Of a stretch of 10,914 bases of DNA, positions 1 to 6,267 are shown piece after piece. The stretch comes from Clostridia bacterium (lineage in GTDB: Bacteria > Bacillota > Clostridia > Oscillospirales > Butyricicoccaceae), in assembly GCA_017560175.1 (NCBI GenBank), contig JAFYOK010000180.1:1-10914 (forward strand), written 5' to 3'. Position numbers and translations under genes: made by a program. The notes below the pieces were generated by a model. That model was given only the letters and a program-made list of their open reading frames with translations. It did not search any database and had not been told where the DNA came from. The stretch's first letter is position 1, and each line of letters opens with the position of its first letter.

Positions 1-126
1 ATAGGTGCAGAAGCCGCCAACGAAGGGCTTGCCCTGCTGCTTCAGTTCATGCATACGCAGGAATGCATTCTTGCGCTGCTCGGAAAATTCTTCAAAAATC
101 GCGGGGAGGTCCTTGACCAGTTCCAT
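1..126 (-). CDS. Double-cubane-cluster reductase / 2-hydroxyacyl-CoA dehydratase-family protein, N-terminal fragment
   Basis: Only the first 42 codons are in the window; the gene continues past the left edge. The visible protein starts MELVKDLPAIFEEFSEQ and reaches KPFVGGFCTY. From memory this closely matches the start of E. coli YjiM and related anaerobic double-cubane-cluster reductases of the HgdB/2-hydroxyacyl-CoA dehydratase family. In that family a helical N-terminal segment leads into a conserved Gly-x-x-Cys-Thr-[FY] strand, and C40 is the first conserved cysteine. Members carry Fe-S clusters, are oxygen sensitive, and carry out ATP-driven low-potential reductions; the substrate cannot be told from this fragment. 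The ATG at 124-126 is supported by AAGGAGAG at 134-141, 7 nt upstream. The gene has its own promoter and lies beyond the csoR terminator, so it is probably transcribed separately from the copper operon. Family assignment is fairly firm; exact function is open. Confidence 0.75.
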   Translation of the reverse strand, partial: MELVKDLPAIFEEFSEQRKNAFLRMHELKQQGKPFVGGFCTY

Positions 127-166
127 AGTGTTGCTCTCCTTAGAACACAAAAATTTCATCATAACC

Positions 167-195
167 ATTTTAAAATATCATGGGGTATAAAGCAA
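167..195 (-). promoter_or_regulatory. Candidate sigma-A promoter for the dehydratase-family gene
   Basis: Read on the minus strand, TTGCTT (190-195) is separated by 17 bp from TAAAAT (167-172). The -10 matches the consensus at 5 of 6 positions and the -35 at only 3 of 6. It lies in a very AT-rich stretch about 40 bp upstream of the start codon. The weak -35 could mean an activator is used, but no operator is obvious. Confidence 0.5.
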
Positions 196-262
196 ATCAT
201 AATTATAAATATTTTTGTATTTTGCGATAGTTTTTTTCTATTAACCAACTTCCCTGTTTACG

Positions 263-289
263 AAAAAAGCCGTCCCGAAGGACGGCTTT
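263..289 (-). terminator. Intrinsic terminator of the copA-csoR operon
   Basis: A perfect 10-bp stem (266-275 with 280-289) closes a 4-nt loop that reads TTCG on the minus strand, where it is followed by six T residues (263-268, partly within the stem). It starts 3 bp after the csoR stop codon, so it ends the copper operon and insulates the downstream dehydratase-family gene. Confidence 0.9.
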
Positions 290-292
290 GCA

Positions 293-553
293 TTACATCA
301 GTTTTTCCAGCAGTTTGAGGACTTCTTCGATCTTCTCATCGCGCTCTTCCGGAGTTTCGGCATCGCGGACACAGCCGCACATATGCGCCTTGACCACCTC
401 ACGATTGGCACGGCGCAGAACACTGTCGGCCGCCATGATCTGGTTGGAGATATCCATGCAGTAGCGGTCCTCTTCCACCATTTTGATGACGCCCTCGATC
501 TGTCCGGCTGCCGTTCTCAGCAGACGGAGGACCTTGGCTCTGTCGGCTCTCAT
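293..553 (-). CDS. csoR: CsoR-family copper-sensing transcriptional repressor
   Basis: An 86-residue all-helical DUF156/CsoR-family protein. The copper-binding triad is complete: C32 (in DRYCMDI), H57 and C61, with spacing C-x24-H-x3-C as in characterised Cu(I) sensors. This argues against the nickel and formaldehyde branches (RcnR, FrmR). The conserved start region RTAAGQIEGVIKMVEEDRYC is present, and an extra C59 lies inside the HMCGC loop. In this family apo-CsoR tetramers bind a G/C-tract palindrome at the copper-efflux promoter and release it when Cu(I) binds. Here the start codon overlaps the ATPase stop (ATGA, 550-553), pointing to translational coupling, and a matching operator lies at the operon promoter, so negative autoregulation is likely. 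No strong separate RBS is needed or seen. Length is normal for a short CsoR. Confidence 0.92.
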   Translation of the reverse strand: MRADRAKVLRLLRTAAGQIEGVIKMVEEDRYCMDISNQIMAADSVLRRANREVVKAHMCGCVRDAETPEERDEKIEEVLKLLEKLM

Positions 554-756
554 GCGATCGATGTGACCTCGTAGCCTGCGTCAACGACAGCCTTGGTCAG
601 AACTTCGTCGCTGATCTCAGCGGTCATGGTAACGGTAGCTGTACCTGCCTGCAGGTCAACAACAGCTGTTGCGCCTTCCAGGGCGTTGAGGGCCTTTTCT
701 ACGCGGCCGCTGCAATGGGGGCACATCATGCCTTCGATCTTCATTGTCTTTGTCAT
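550..756 (-). other. Candidate internal translation start giving a free CopZ-like copper chaperone
   Basis: Inside copA, just before the C-terminal HMA domain, AAGGAG (765-770) lies 8 nt upstream of an in-frame ATG (754-756). Initiation there would give a 68-residue protein beginning MTKTMKIEG with GMMCPHC at residues 9-15, which is the size and layout of a stand-alone CopZ. The Shine-Dalgarno match and spacing are as good as those of real starts in this window. The ATPase also covers this region, so the element could be a relic of an ancient copA-copZ fusion or a working second start. Known parallel: E. coli makes a free chaperone from copA by ribosomal frameshifting. Confidence 0.45.
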
Positions 757-3111
757 GGTTGTTTCTCCTTCGATTTCGACTACATTTGTATCTTCGATGA
801 CCCTGCTTTCGGCTTCCACTTCCGAAAGGTGGGGTTTCTCTTCTGCCTTAAAGAAATTGAGGCGCAGGGCATTGCTGACGACGCAGACCGACGAGAGGCT
901 CATGGCAGCTGCACCAAACATGGGGGTCAGACGGATGCCAAATACATTATACAACAAACCTGCAGCTAAGGGAATACCCACCGAGTTATAAAAGAATGCC
1001 CAGAACAGATTCTGCTTGATGTTGCGGATAACATCACGGCTCAGACGATAAGCGGTAACGGCATCCAGCAGGTCGCTCTTCATCAGAACAACATCGGCGC
1101 TCTCGATGGCAACATCGGTACCGGCGCCAATGGCAACACCGACATCGGCACGAACCAGAGCCGGTGCATCGTTGATGCCATCGCCCACCATGGCGACCTT
1201 CTTACCTTCGCTCTGCAGACGGCGGATCTCCTTCTCCTTATCTCCGGGCAGGACTTCGGCAATGGCCTGGGTGATGCCCAGCTGGCGACCGATGGCAGCA
1301 GCGGTAGTCTTATTATCGCCGGTCAGCATAACAACCTCCAGGCCCAGTGCCTTGAAACGGTCGATGGCGGTTTTGGATGTGGGCTTGACAACATCGGCCG
1401 CAGCAATAACACCCAACAACTTGCCTTCTTCGGCAAAAAACAGCGGTGTCTTACCCTCTTCGGCCAGACGGACAGCGTCACTCTCTACAGCCTTGAGATC
1501 AATGCCAATGGATTCCATCAGACGGCGGTTGCCGCCATAGCACTTCTTTCCGTCCACCATGCCGGAAATGCCCATGCCTTCGAGATTTTCAAAGGCTGTG
1601 CATTCGGGCGCCTTGATCTTCAGCTCCTTTGCCTTGACCAGAACGGCCTCGGCCAGAGGATGCTGGCTGGAAGTTTCCAGTGCAGCGGCAACGGCCAGCA
1701 GGTGGTCACGGCTGCCTACGGTCAGAATATCGGTGACACGGGGTGCACCTTCGGTGACGGTACCCGTCTTATCGAGGACGATGGTATTGATACTGTGGAA
1801 AGTCTCCAGAGCTGTGGCATTCTTGATAAGAATACCATTCTTTGCACCGACACCTGTGCCGACCATAATGGCGACCGGTGTGGCCAGGCCCAGCGCACAG
1901 GGGCAGGAAATGACCAGAACAGCAATGGCGCAGGAGAGGGCAAACTCAGCCTCTCTGCCGGCCAGCAGCCAGCCGATGCCTGTCAGCAGCGAGATGGTCA
2001 TAACGGTGGGAACAAAGATGCCTGCGACCTTATCGGCCAGCTTGGCGATGGGTGCCTTGGAGGCGCTGGCCTCTTCGACCAGCGCAACAATCTGCGCCAG
2101 TGTGGTATCCTGGCCGACACGGGTGGCGCGGAACTTGAAGAAACCGTTTTTATTGATGGTGGCAGCAATGGCGGTGTCGCCAACCTTCTTTTCAACAGGG
2201 ATAGATTCGCCGGTGATGGCCGATTCATCGACCTGGGAATGACCCTCGATCAGTACACCGTCAACGGGGATCGACTGACCGGGGCGGATGACAACGATAT
2301 CCCCCTGCAGCACTTCGGCCACAGGGATCTCCTGCTCGATGCCGCCGCGCTCGACAGTAGCTGTCTTGGGTGCAAGGTCGATCAGCTTGGAAATGGCATC
2401 CTTGGCGCGGCCCTTGCTCTTCTCTTCCATATACTTGCCGATGCCGACCAGCGTGACGATCATGGCAGAGGACTCGAAATAAAGATCCATATGGTAGCTG
2501 TGTACCAGATGCAGATCGCCGATGCCCAGGCCATAGCTCATGCGGTAGATGGCAAAGATGCCATAGACCAGCGCAGCCGACGAACCGACAGCGATCAGAC
2601 TGTCCATATTGGGTGCGCCCGAAAAGAGACGCTTAAAGCCATTGGTAAAATAATGTCCGTTGAGGATCAGAATGGGAATGGCGATGAGAAACTGGGTAAA
2701 GGCAAAGGATACAGCATTCTCGGTGCCCGACAGGAAGGCAGGCAGAGGCAGGCCGATCATGTGACCCATGGATACATACATCAGAGGGATCAGCAGGCCG
2801 ATGGACCAGAAAAGTTTGGCACGTGTGGCCTTGAGATGGCGCTCTTCTGCTGCATGATCGACGGCCGCAGCCGCCGAACCGCCGCTCTGTGTCTTCTGTT
2901 CGCCCTTGACCGATGCGCCATATCCGGCGTGCTCGACAACGGCAATGATAGCAGCATCACCTGTGACCGCTTCGTTATATTCAACCGTCATGGAATTGGT
3001 CATCAGGCTGACGGCAACATTTACGACGCCCTCCGCCTTGGCCACAGCCTTTTCGACATGGGATGAACATGCCGAGCAGGTCATGCCGGTGACATTAAAG
3101 TTTTGTTTCAT
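550..3111 (-). CDS. copA: Copper-translocating P-type ATPase (CopA type) with N- and C-terminal HMA domains
   Basis: An 853-residue P1B-type ATPase that exports Cu(I) from the cytoplasm using ATP. Domains in order: N-terminal HMA with GMTCSAC at 9-15; a membrane block at about 100-226; actuator domain with TGES at 300-303; the membrane CPC metal site at 403-405; the phosphorylation motif DKTGT at 447-451; nucleotide-domain HP at 484-485; TGDN at 597-600; GDGINDAP at 643-650; two final membrane helices at about 697-745 with YN (708-709) and MSLSS (737-741), which mark the Cu(I) subgroup; an acidic linker; and a second HMA with GMMCPHC at 794-800. The start is placed at 3111 because AGGAGG sits 6 nt upstream and the HMA domain begins there; the open frame extends 20 codons further but lacks an RBS and covers the operator. 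A C-terminal HMA is less usual than tandem N-terminal ones and looks like a fused CopZ. First gene of the copA-csoR operon. Confidence 0.95.
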   Translation of the reverse strand: MKQNFNVTGMTCSACSSHVEKAVAKAEGVVNVAVSLMTNSMTVEYNEAVTGDAAIIAVVEHAGYGASVKGEQKTQSGGSAAAAVDHAAEERHLKATRAKLFWSIGLLIPLMYVSMGHMIGLPLPAFLSGTENAVSFAFTQFLIAIPILILNGHYFTNGFKRLFSGAPNMDSLIAVGSSAALVYGIFAIYRMSYGLGIGDLHLVHSYHMDLYFESSAMIVTLVGIGKYMEEKSKGRAKDAISKLIDLAPKTATVERGGIEQEIPVAEVLQGDIVVIRPGQSIPVDGVLIEGHSQVDESAITGESIPVEKKVGDTAIAATINKNGFFKFRATRVGQDTTLAQIVALVEEASASKAPIAKLADKVAGIFVPTVMTISLLTGIGWLLAGREAEFALSCAIAVLVISCPCALGLATPVAIMVGTGVGAKNGILIKNATALETFHSINTIVLDKTGTVTEGAPRVTDILTVGSRDHLLAVAAALETSSQHPLAEAVLVKAKELKIKAPECTAFENLEGMGISGMVDGKKCYGGNRRLMESIGIDLKAVESDAVRLAEEGKTPLFFAEEGKLLGVIAAADVVKPTSKTAIDRFKALGLEVVMLTGDNKTTAAAIGRQLGITQAIAEVLPGDKEKEIRRLQSEGKKVAMVGDGINDAPALVRADVGVAIGAGTDVAIESADVVLMKSDLLDAVTAYRLSRDVIRNIKQNLFWAFFYNSVGIPLAAGLLYNVFGIRLTPMFGAAAMSLSSVCVVSNALRLNFFKAEEKPHLSEVEAESRVIEDTNVVEIEGETTMTKTMKIEGMMCPHCSGRVEKALNALEGATAVVDLQAGTATVTMTAEISDEVLTKAVVDAGYEVTSIA

Positions 3112-3136
3112 TCTATACCTCCTGCATTGCACAGCA

Positions 3137-3155
3137 GACACCCCCTGGGGGTATC
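3137..3155 (-). promoter_or_regulatory. CsoR-type operator
   Basis: GACACCCCC-T-GGGGGTATC is an inverted repeat matching at 8 of 9 positions around one central base. The C-tract/G-tract flanked by TA-rich ends is the typical form of CsoR sites at copper-efflux operons. It lies 11 bp downstream of the -10 box of the copA promoter, where a bound tetramer would block initiation or early elongation. Confidence 0.85.
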
Positions 3156-3166
3156 CTTTATTTTCT

Positions 3167-3196
3167 ATCATATATTACAGATATTACAAAAGTCAA
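3167..3196 (-). promoter_or_regulatory. copA-csoR promoter
   Basis: On the minus strand TTGACT (3191-3196, 5 of 6) and TATGAT (3167-3172, 5 of 6) are 18 bp apart. Transcription would start around 3160, just upstream of the CsoR operator, giving a leader of about 50 nt before the copA start. Confidence 0.75.
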
Positions 3197-3218
3197 TAGG
3201 AATTCCCCTCTCGAATTG

Positions 3219-3247
3219 TTGCATTCCGTATGAAATTGTGCTATCAT
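3219..3247 (+). promoter_or_regulatory. Candidate promoter of the small unknown gene
   Basis: TTGCAT (3219-3224), a 17-bp spacer and TATCAT (3242-3247), the last preceded by TGC, forming an extended -10. The weak -35 (3 of 6) fits an extended -10 promoter. It diverges from the copA promoter, with the two -35 boxes 22 bp apart. Confidence 0.6.
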
Positions 3248-3256
3248 TTGTGATAG
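3241..3256 (+). repeat. Perfect inverted repeat over the -10 box (possible operator)
   Basis: CTATCA-TTTG-TGATAG is a 6-4-6 perfect palindrome whose left arm contains the -10 hexamer of the small-gene promoter. A protein bound here would block that promoter. It does not resemble the CsoR operator, so any regulator would be a different one. The arms are short and this could be chance. Confidence 0.45.
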
Positions 3257-3309
3257 GAATAATGCACACTTGTTTTAACGAAAAATGTGATATATGGAGG
3301 AAAGACACC

Positions 3310-3609
3310 ATGAAGGTTTATGACCAGACAAACAAATGCGAACTTGATATGACCAGACAGCAGCTGCTGGATGCGCTGACCGAAGGCAACCGTGAAGTTG
3401 ACTTCATCATGAAGAACCCCCAGCCCGACGAGTCCGGCCTGGTTTTCTATGATAAGGAGATCTGGGTCTGCACAAAGGACAAGAGCTATACCCGCAGCTA
3501 CGAGTTCAGAGGCCGCGCTCTGCGTGAGTTCCACTGCTTCCACTTCCACGATCTGGACGGTCAGTTCGACCCCCGCCGTCCCAACGTCAAGGACGTTATC
3601 CTTGTCTGA
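3310..3609 (+). CDS. Small protein of unknown function with a His/Cys-rich C-terminal stretch
   Basis: I do not recognise this 99-residue protein. It is a real gene by its signals: GGAGG 9 nt before the ATG, a plausible extended -10 promoter, and a strong terminator 17 bp after the stop. It has no signal peptide or membrane segment, is highly charged, and appears soluble. The middle (residues 42-70) looks like beta strands, with EIWVCTKD followed by SYTRSYEFRGR. Residues 75-81 read HCFHFHD, putting H75, C76, H78 and H80 within six residues and suggesting metal binding, though this is inference from composition. C10 and C54 are the other cysteines. It is divergent from the copper operon, sharing 198 bp of upstream DNA, but has its own possible operator. 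The open frame extends upstream to 3103; that part is excluded because it crosses the promoter. Confidence 0.8.
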   Translation: MKVYDQTNKCELDMTRQQLLDALTEGNREVDFIMKNPQPDESGLVFYDKEIWVCTKDKSYTRSYEFRGRALREFHCFHFHDLDGQFDPRRPNVKDVILV

Positions 3610-3626
3610 TTTTTAAGTCAAACATC

Positions 3627-3658
3627 AAAAGGCACCCTCGAAAGGGTGCCTTTTCTTT
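3627..3658 (+). terminator. Bidirectional intrinsic terminator between convergent genes
   Basis: A perfect 12-bp stem (3627-3638 with 3643-3654) with a CGAA loop (TTCG on the minus strand). On the plus strand it is followed by TTTTCTTTAT. On the minus strand the stem ends in four T residues, so it can also end the M24 peptidase transcript, whose stop codon lies 7 bp away. Confidence 0.9.
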
Positions 3659-3665
3659 ATGTACA

Positions 3666-4943
3666 TTAAATCTCAATGATCTTTTCCTGTCGTCCATGGA
3701 CGTATGCAGGGGCTTTCTTGACATGAATATCCTCCTCCAGCGCAATGCGGACATTCTGGCCATCCCATTCGGGCAGGTCGCCGCGGATGTTGAGCTCCAG
3801 GGCATAGCTGGTGCTTTCACCGACAGGCAGCTCACCGCGAGGATAGATGCTGTCCTGATGGTCCCAGCGGCCGATGATGGGGCCTGCACCATGGCCGAAT
3901 GTACCCAGACCGTGGCAATAGAGGCTGGGAGTCAGTCCCTCGGCCTTGGCCTTATCTACGCCGTCATGGAAAACGGCATTGCCGGTGCGTCCGGCCAGAT
4001 AGCCTTCGCAGGAGATATCCTGGAAACGGTTGCCCTGGGCAAAGAGGGCATGAACACCGGCAGGTGCTTCGGCCTCACCCTCACGGAGGACATAGGCCAT
4101 CCACTGCTTGTCGGTGAGGACAGGCAGATACTTGAGGTAAACGCCGATATCGCAATGGATCAGGTCGCCCGCTTCGATGATGCCGCCAAAGCCATAATCA
4201 GCCACGCCCTTGCGCTGCAGATCAATATCGGGGCCAAACCAGAAATCCAACTGACACTCAGCCATAACATGGCGCATGAACCACTCGACATCTTCTGTTG
4301 TGGTAACGCCCGGTGTGATGACCTCACGGCTGTAGGCCGCCTTGATGATATCCTCGGTGACTTCTACCAGCACCTCCATGACCTTCAGTTCACCATCGGT
4401 CATGGTCTCCAGCCAACGGGTGGACAGGCGCTCGGAAGGACGGAGCAGCGCTGCGTGTTCGGGGGGCATCTTCTGCAGGTCGGCATAGAGAGAAGCCGAA
4501 AGACCATCACAGAATCCGCCGTATTCGCCCCTGGTGTTGATCTCAACGGCGCGGGGACGATACTTTTCGATCATACGGGAAACACCCTCGGCCAGAGTCT
4601 CATTGCCCACCTTAATGGGAGTATAGAACTCCTTCATCTTGGCAAAAGGAATACCCCAGGTCAGTCGGTCGATGGTGCCGGTCTCGGGATTGCGGCAGAG
4701 CAGGATGGCACTCAGTCGACGCGCGGTGCGCATATCCCAGGTCAGCATGGTCTTCATGACAGGGTCTTCGTTGTTCTCATAAGCAGTGATCAGCCACATA
4801 TCCACATCACACTCATCCATCAGGCGAGGCAGCAGATTGTCCAGGCGATCACGCAGCAGCTTTTCCGAAAGCTCGGCCTGGGTACGCAGAGGCAGCAGAC
4901 CGGCATTTTCCAGCTTATTGCGAATGACAGAAATAACATCCAT
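3666..4943 (-). CDS. M24-family metallopeptidase (Xaa-Pro peptidase/creatinase-like)
   Basis: A 425-residue cytoplasmic protein with the two-domain layout of aminopeptidase P and prolidase: a creatinase-like N-terminal domain (about 20-170) and a pita-bread catalytic domain (about 185-415). The five expected metal ligands can be placed at D265 (HCDIG), D278 (LTDKQ), H351 (TFGHGAGP), E383 (ALELN) and E403 or E404 (ALEEDIH). Most relatives release the N-terminal residue before proline using two Mn or Co ions, but substrate cannot be assigned here: some M24 proteins act on other compounds or are not peptidases. D265 and D278 are 13 residues apart against about 11 in typical members. There is no signal peptide. 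The ATG at 4943 has AAGGAGG 9 nt upstream. It is monocistronic, between the shared terminator at 3627-3658 and the spoVT terminator. Confidence 0.85.
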   Translation of the reverse strand: MDVISVIRNKLENAGLLPLRTQAELSEKLLRDRLDNLLPRLMDECDVDMWLITAYENNEDPVMKTMLTWDMRTARRLSAILLCRNPETGTIDRLTWGIPFAKMKEFYTPIKVGNETLAEGVSRMIEKYRPRAVEINTRGEYGGFCDGLSASLYADLQKMPPEHAALLRPSERLSTRWLETMTDGELKVMEVLVEVTEDIIKAAYSREVITPGVTTTEDVEWFMRHVMAECQLDFWFGPDIDLQRKGVADYGFGGIIEAGDLIHCDIGVYLKYLPVLTDKQWMAYVLREGEAEAPAGVHALFAQGNRFQDISCEGYLAGRTGNAVFHDGVDKAKAEGLTPSLYCHGLGTFGHGAGPIIGRWDHQDSIYPRGELPVGESTSYALELNIRGDLPEWDGQNVRIALEEDIHVKKAPAYVHGRQEKIIEI

Positions 4944-4989
4944 GGGGTAGTTCCTCCTTCGGAAGGATATAAAAATAATCTATAACATA

Positions 4990-5018
4990 ACCATACCACA
5001 GAACTGCCCCATTGGAAA
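4990..5018 (-). promoter_or_regulatory. Weak candidate promoter for the M24 peptidase gene
   Basis: On the minus strand TTTCCA (5013-5018, 4 of 6), 17 bp, then TATGGT (4990-4995, 4 of 6) preceded by TGG as an extended -10. It is the best pair between the spoVT terminator and the gene, but the match is modest and other AT-rich pairs are possible. Confidence 0.3.
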
Positions 5019-5021
5019 GAC

Positions 5022-5062
5022 AAAATGCCCCGAAAAACACCATTGTGCTTTTCGGGGCATTT
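5022..5062 (-). terminator. Intrinsic terminator of spoVT
   Basis: A perfect 14-bp stem (5023-5036 with 5049-5062) with a 12-nt loop that can add a 3-bp CAC/GTG inner stem. On the minus strand it begins 3 bp after the spoVT stop and is followed by TTTTGTCTTT. It separates spoVT from the M24 gene. Confidence 0.88.
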
Positions 5063-5065
5063 ACT

Positions 5066-5581
5066 TTAATTCTCCATCTGTCGGGAAAGGAAACCTGCCG
5101 CCATGCGAGCCAGGCGGATCTCCCCTTCGCCGGGGGATTTCTTGCCATCCAGCAGAACGACACAGCCCGACAGATCGCCGCCGACAATGACCGGCAGCAT
5201 GGACTGCACCTGAGGGCCTTCTTCCCAAAGGGCAAAGCCACATTCATGGCTTCCCAGCACCTTGCGCTGTTCCATGGCCTTTTCGGCAGCTGTCGTCAGC
5301 GGTTTGCCTTCCCCCTTGATGCCGCCTGTGGCCACAACGGTGTCACGGTCACAGACCGCGCAGACACAGGCGCTTTCACGCCACAGTGCTTCGGTCAGCT
5401 GGCCTGCGGCATCCTGCAGCTCTCCCATGGGGGAATATTTTTTAAAGATGACACCGCCGCCCGCTTCAACGAAAATTTCCATCGGCTCACCCTCACGGAT
5501 GCGCATGGTACGGCGGATCTCCTTGGGAATGACGATACGCCCCAGATCATCCACACGGCGTACCACTCCTGTAGCTTTCAT
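5066..5581 (-). CDS. spoVT: Stage V sporulation protein T (AbrB-like forespore transcription regulator)
   Basis: A 171-residue protein that begins MKATGVVRRVDDLGRIVIPK, nearly identical in this stretch to Bacillus SpoVT as I recall it. Residues 1-50 form the swapped-hairpin SpoVT/AbrB DNA-binding domain, ending in GGGVIFKKYSP. Residues 55-170 form the GAF-like sensor domain, with the CDRDTVVATGG stretch and the AAGFLSRQMEN ending typical of the family. Length is close to the usual 178. SpoVT is made in the forespore late in sporulation and tunes sigma-G-dependent genes affecting coat formation and germination. This is the clearest sign that the host forms endospores. The start is set by AAGGAG (5591-5596), 9 nt upstream of the ATG. 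It has its own candidate sigma-G promoter and terminator, so it appears monocistronic. Some clostridia carry other AbrB paralogues, but the C-terminal domain supports SpoVT. Confidence 0.92.
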   Translation of the reverse strand: MKATGVVRRVDDLGRIVIPKEIRRTMRIREGEPMEIFVEAGGGVIFKKYSPMGELQDAAGQLTEALWRESACVCAVCDRDTVVATGGIKGEGKPLTTAAEKAMEQRKVLGSHECGFALWEEGPQVQSMLPVIVGGDLSGCVVLLDGKKSPGEGEIRLARMAAGFLSRQMEN

Positions 5582-5615
5582 ATATGCGATCTCCTTAAAT
5601 TACAAATTGTGTTGT

Positions 5616-5644
5616 TATTATCGGTAATTTCGGGAGATTTATAC
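5616..5644 (-). promoter_or_regulatory. Candidate sigma-G promoter of spoVT
   Basis: On the minus strand GTATA (5640-5644), 17 bp, then GATAATA (5616-5622). The -35 fits the sigma-G form GHATR fully and the -10 differs from CATAHTA only in the first base. Transcription would start near 5609, about 28 nt before the start codon. A sigma-A alternative using TATAAA at 5638-5643 has a weak -35. Confidence 0.5.
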
Positions 5645-5670
5645 TGTCTGATTTTATCTTCGAAAAGATT

Positions 5671-6174
5671 TTATTCCATCGGCAGCCTGGTCTTTTCCAG
5701 AACACGGATGAGAACCACACCAATAATTAAGCCTGCAGCACCCTGTACGCCGTTGGCAGGAATATTGACAGCCGAGGGGGCAAAGCCATACAGAACACCC
5801 TCAAAGGCAAAATAGCCCATAACCATCATGATCTCTGCCAGCAGACCGCTGATGATTCTGGCAGGCAGATTGCCAACCTTGTTGCGGAGCACTTTAAATA
5901 CGTAATATGCAATAAGCGCCATCAGACCCTTGATAACAAAGGTTGCCGGTGCATAGGTGATATATCCAAGAAAAACGTCTGCCAGCGCAGAACCTAAACC
6001 TGCCGCAAGGAAACCGTATTTCGGCAGCAGCATCCATCCGGCCACCAGAACAATACAGTCGCCCAGGTTCAGATAACCTTTCAGCGGAGAGGGAATCTTG
6101 ATAATCATGGTGGCGATACAGGCAAGGGCCGCCATCAGCGCAGCCATAACGATTTTCTTTGTCTTTGTATTCAT
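5671..6174 (-). CDS. ECF transporter S component (membrane substrate-binding subunit), possibly for a B6 vitamer
   Basis: A 167-residue, very hydrophobic protein with about six membrane helices. Residues 9-19 (VMAALMAALAC) form the AxxxA-type helix 1 by which S components dock on EcfT. The following text, KIPSPLKGYLNLGDCIVL and GFLAAGLGSALADVFLGY, is characteristic of the ECF S-component family (PF12822). S components bind a vitamin at the outer membrane face and are carried by a shared EcfA-EcfA'-EcfT motor, which is not in this window, so this is a stand-alone (group II) subunit. Substrate is not readable from sequence. The divergent MocR/PdxR-like gene suggests pyridoxine or pyridoxal, with thiamin precursors as alternatives. 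AAAGGAGG lies 9 nt upstream of the ATG. No convincing terminator follows; only a weak 5-bp A/T stem is seen at about 5657-5670, so some transcripts may reach spoVT. Confidence 0.85.
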   Translation of the reverse strand: MNTKTKKIVMAALMAALACIATMIIKIPSPLKGYLNLGDCIVLVAGWMLLPKYGFLAAGLGSALADVFLGYITYAPATFVIKGLMALIAYYVFKVLRNKVGNLPARIISGLLAEIMMVMGYFAFEGVLYGFAPSAVNIPANGVQGAAGLIIGVVLIRVLEKTRLPME

Positions 6175-6267
6175 TTTTCATTGCCTCCTTTATTTGTTGA
6201 CAAAAATAGGGTATACTAAATCTGACCATGCAACAATCACCAAATAAGGAGTATTTTATATAACCAG
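6175..6267. promoter_or_regulatory. Divergent control region between the ECF S component and the MocR-type gene
   Basis: These 93 bp must hold both promoters and any MocR operator. On the plus strand TTGACA (6197-6202) is a perfect -35 without a good -10 at 16-18 bp. On the minus strand TATACC (6210-6215) is a -10 candidate with a poor -35, as expected for an activated promoter. Two TGGT-led copies on the minus strand (6233-6242 and 6219-6228), 14 bp apart, could be MocR direct repeats, but they match only loosely. Confidence 0.35.

Noticed and set aside
1660..3066. 468-codon open frame on the plus strand opposite copA
   Set aside because: It is antisense to a fully motif-supported P-type ATPase, has no recognisable domain, low-complexity Gly/Asp/Gln content, and no RBS or promoter. 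It arises from codon bias in the real gene.
3112..3171. 20-codon N-terminal extension of copA (start at 3171)
   Set aside because: It would cover the CsoR operator and part of the -10 region and has no RBS. The ATG at 3111 has AGGAGG at 6 nt and begins the HMA domain.
3696..4985. 429-codon open frame on the plus strand opposite the M24 gene
   Set aside because: It mirrors the real gene almost end to end, shows no family motif and starts in the 3' end of the M24 gene without an RBS. A codon-bias shadow.
5657..5670. Terminator after the ECF S-component gene
   Set aside because: The stem is only 5 A/T-rich base pairs and on the minus strand is followed by A residues, not T.
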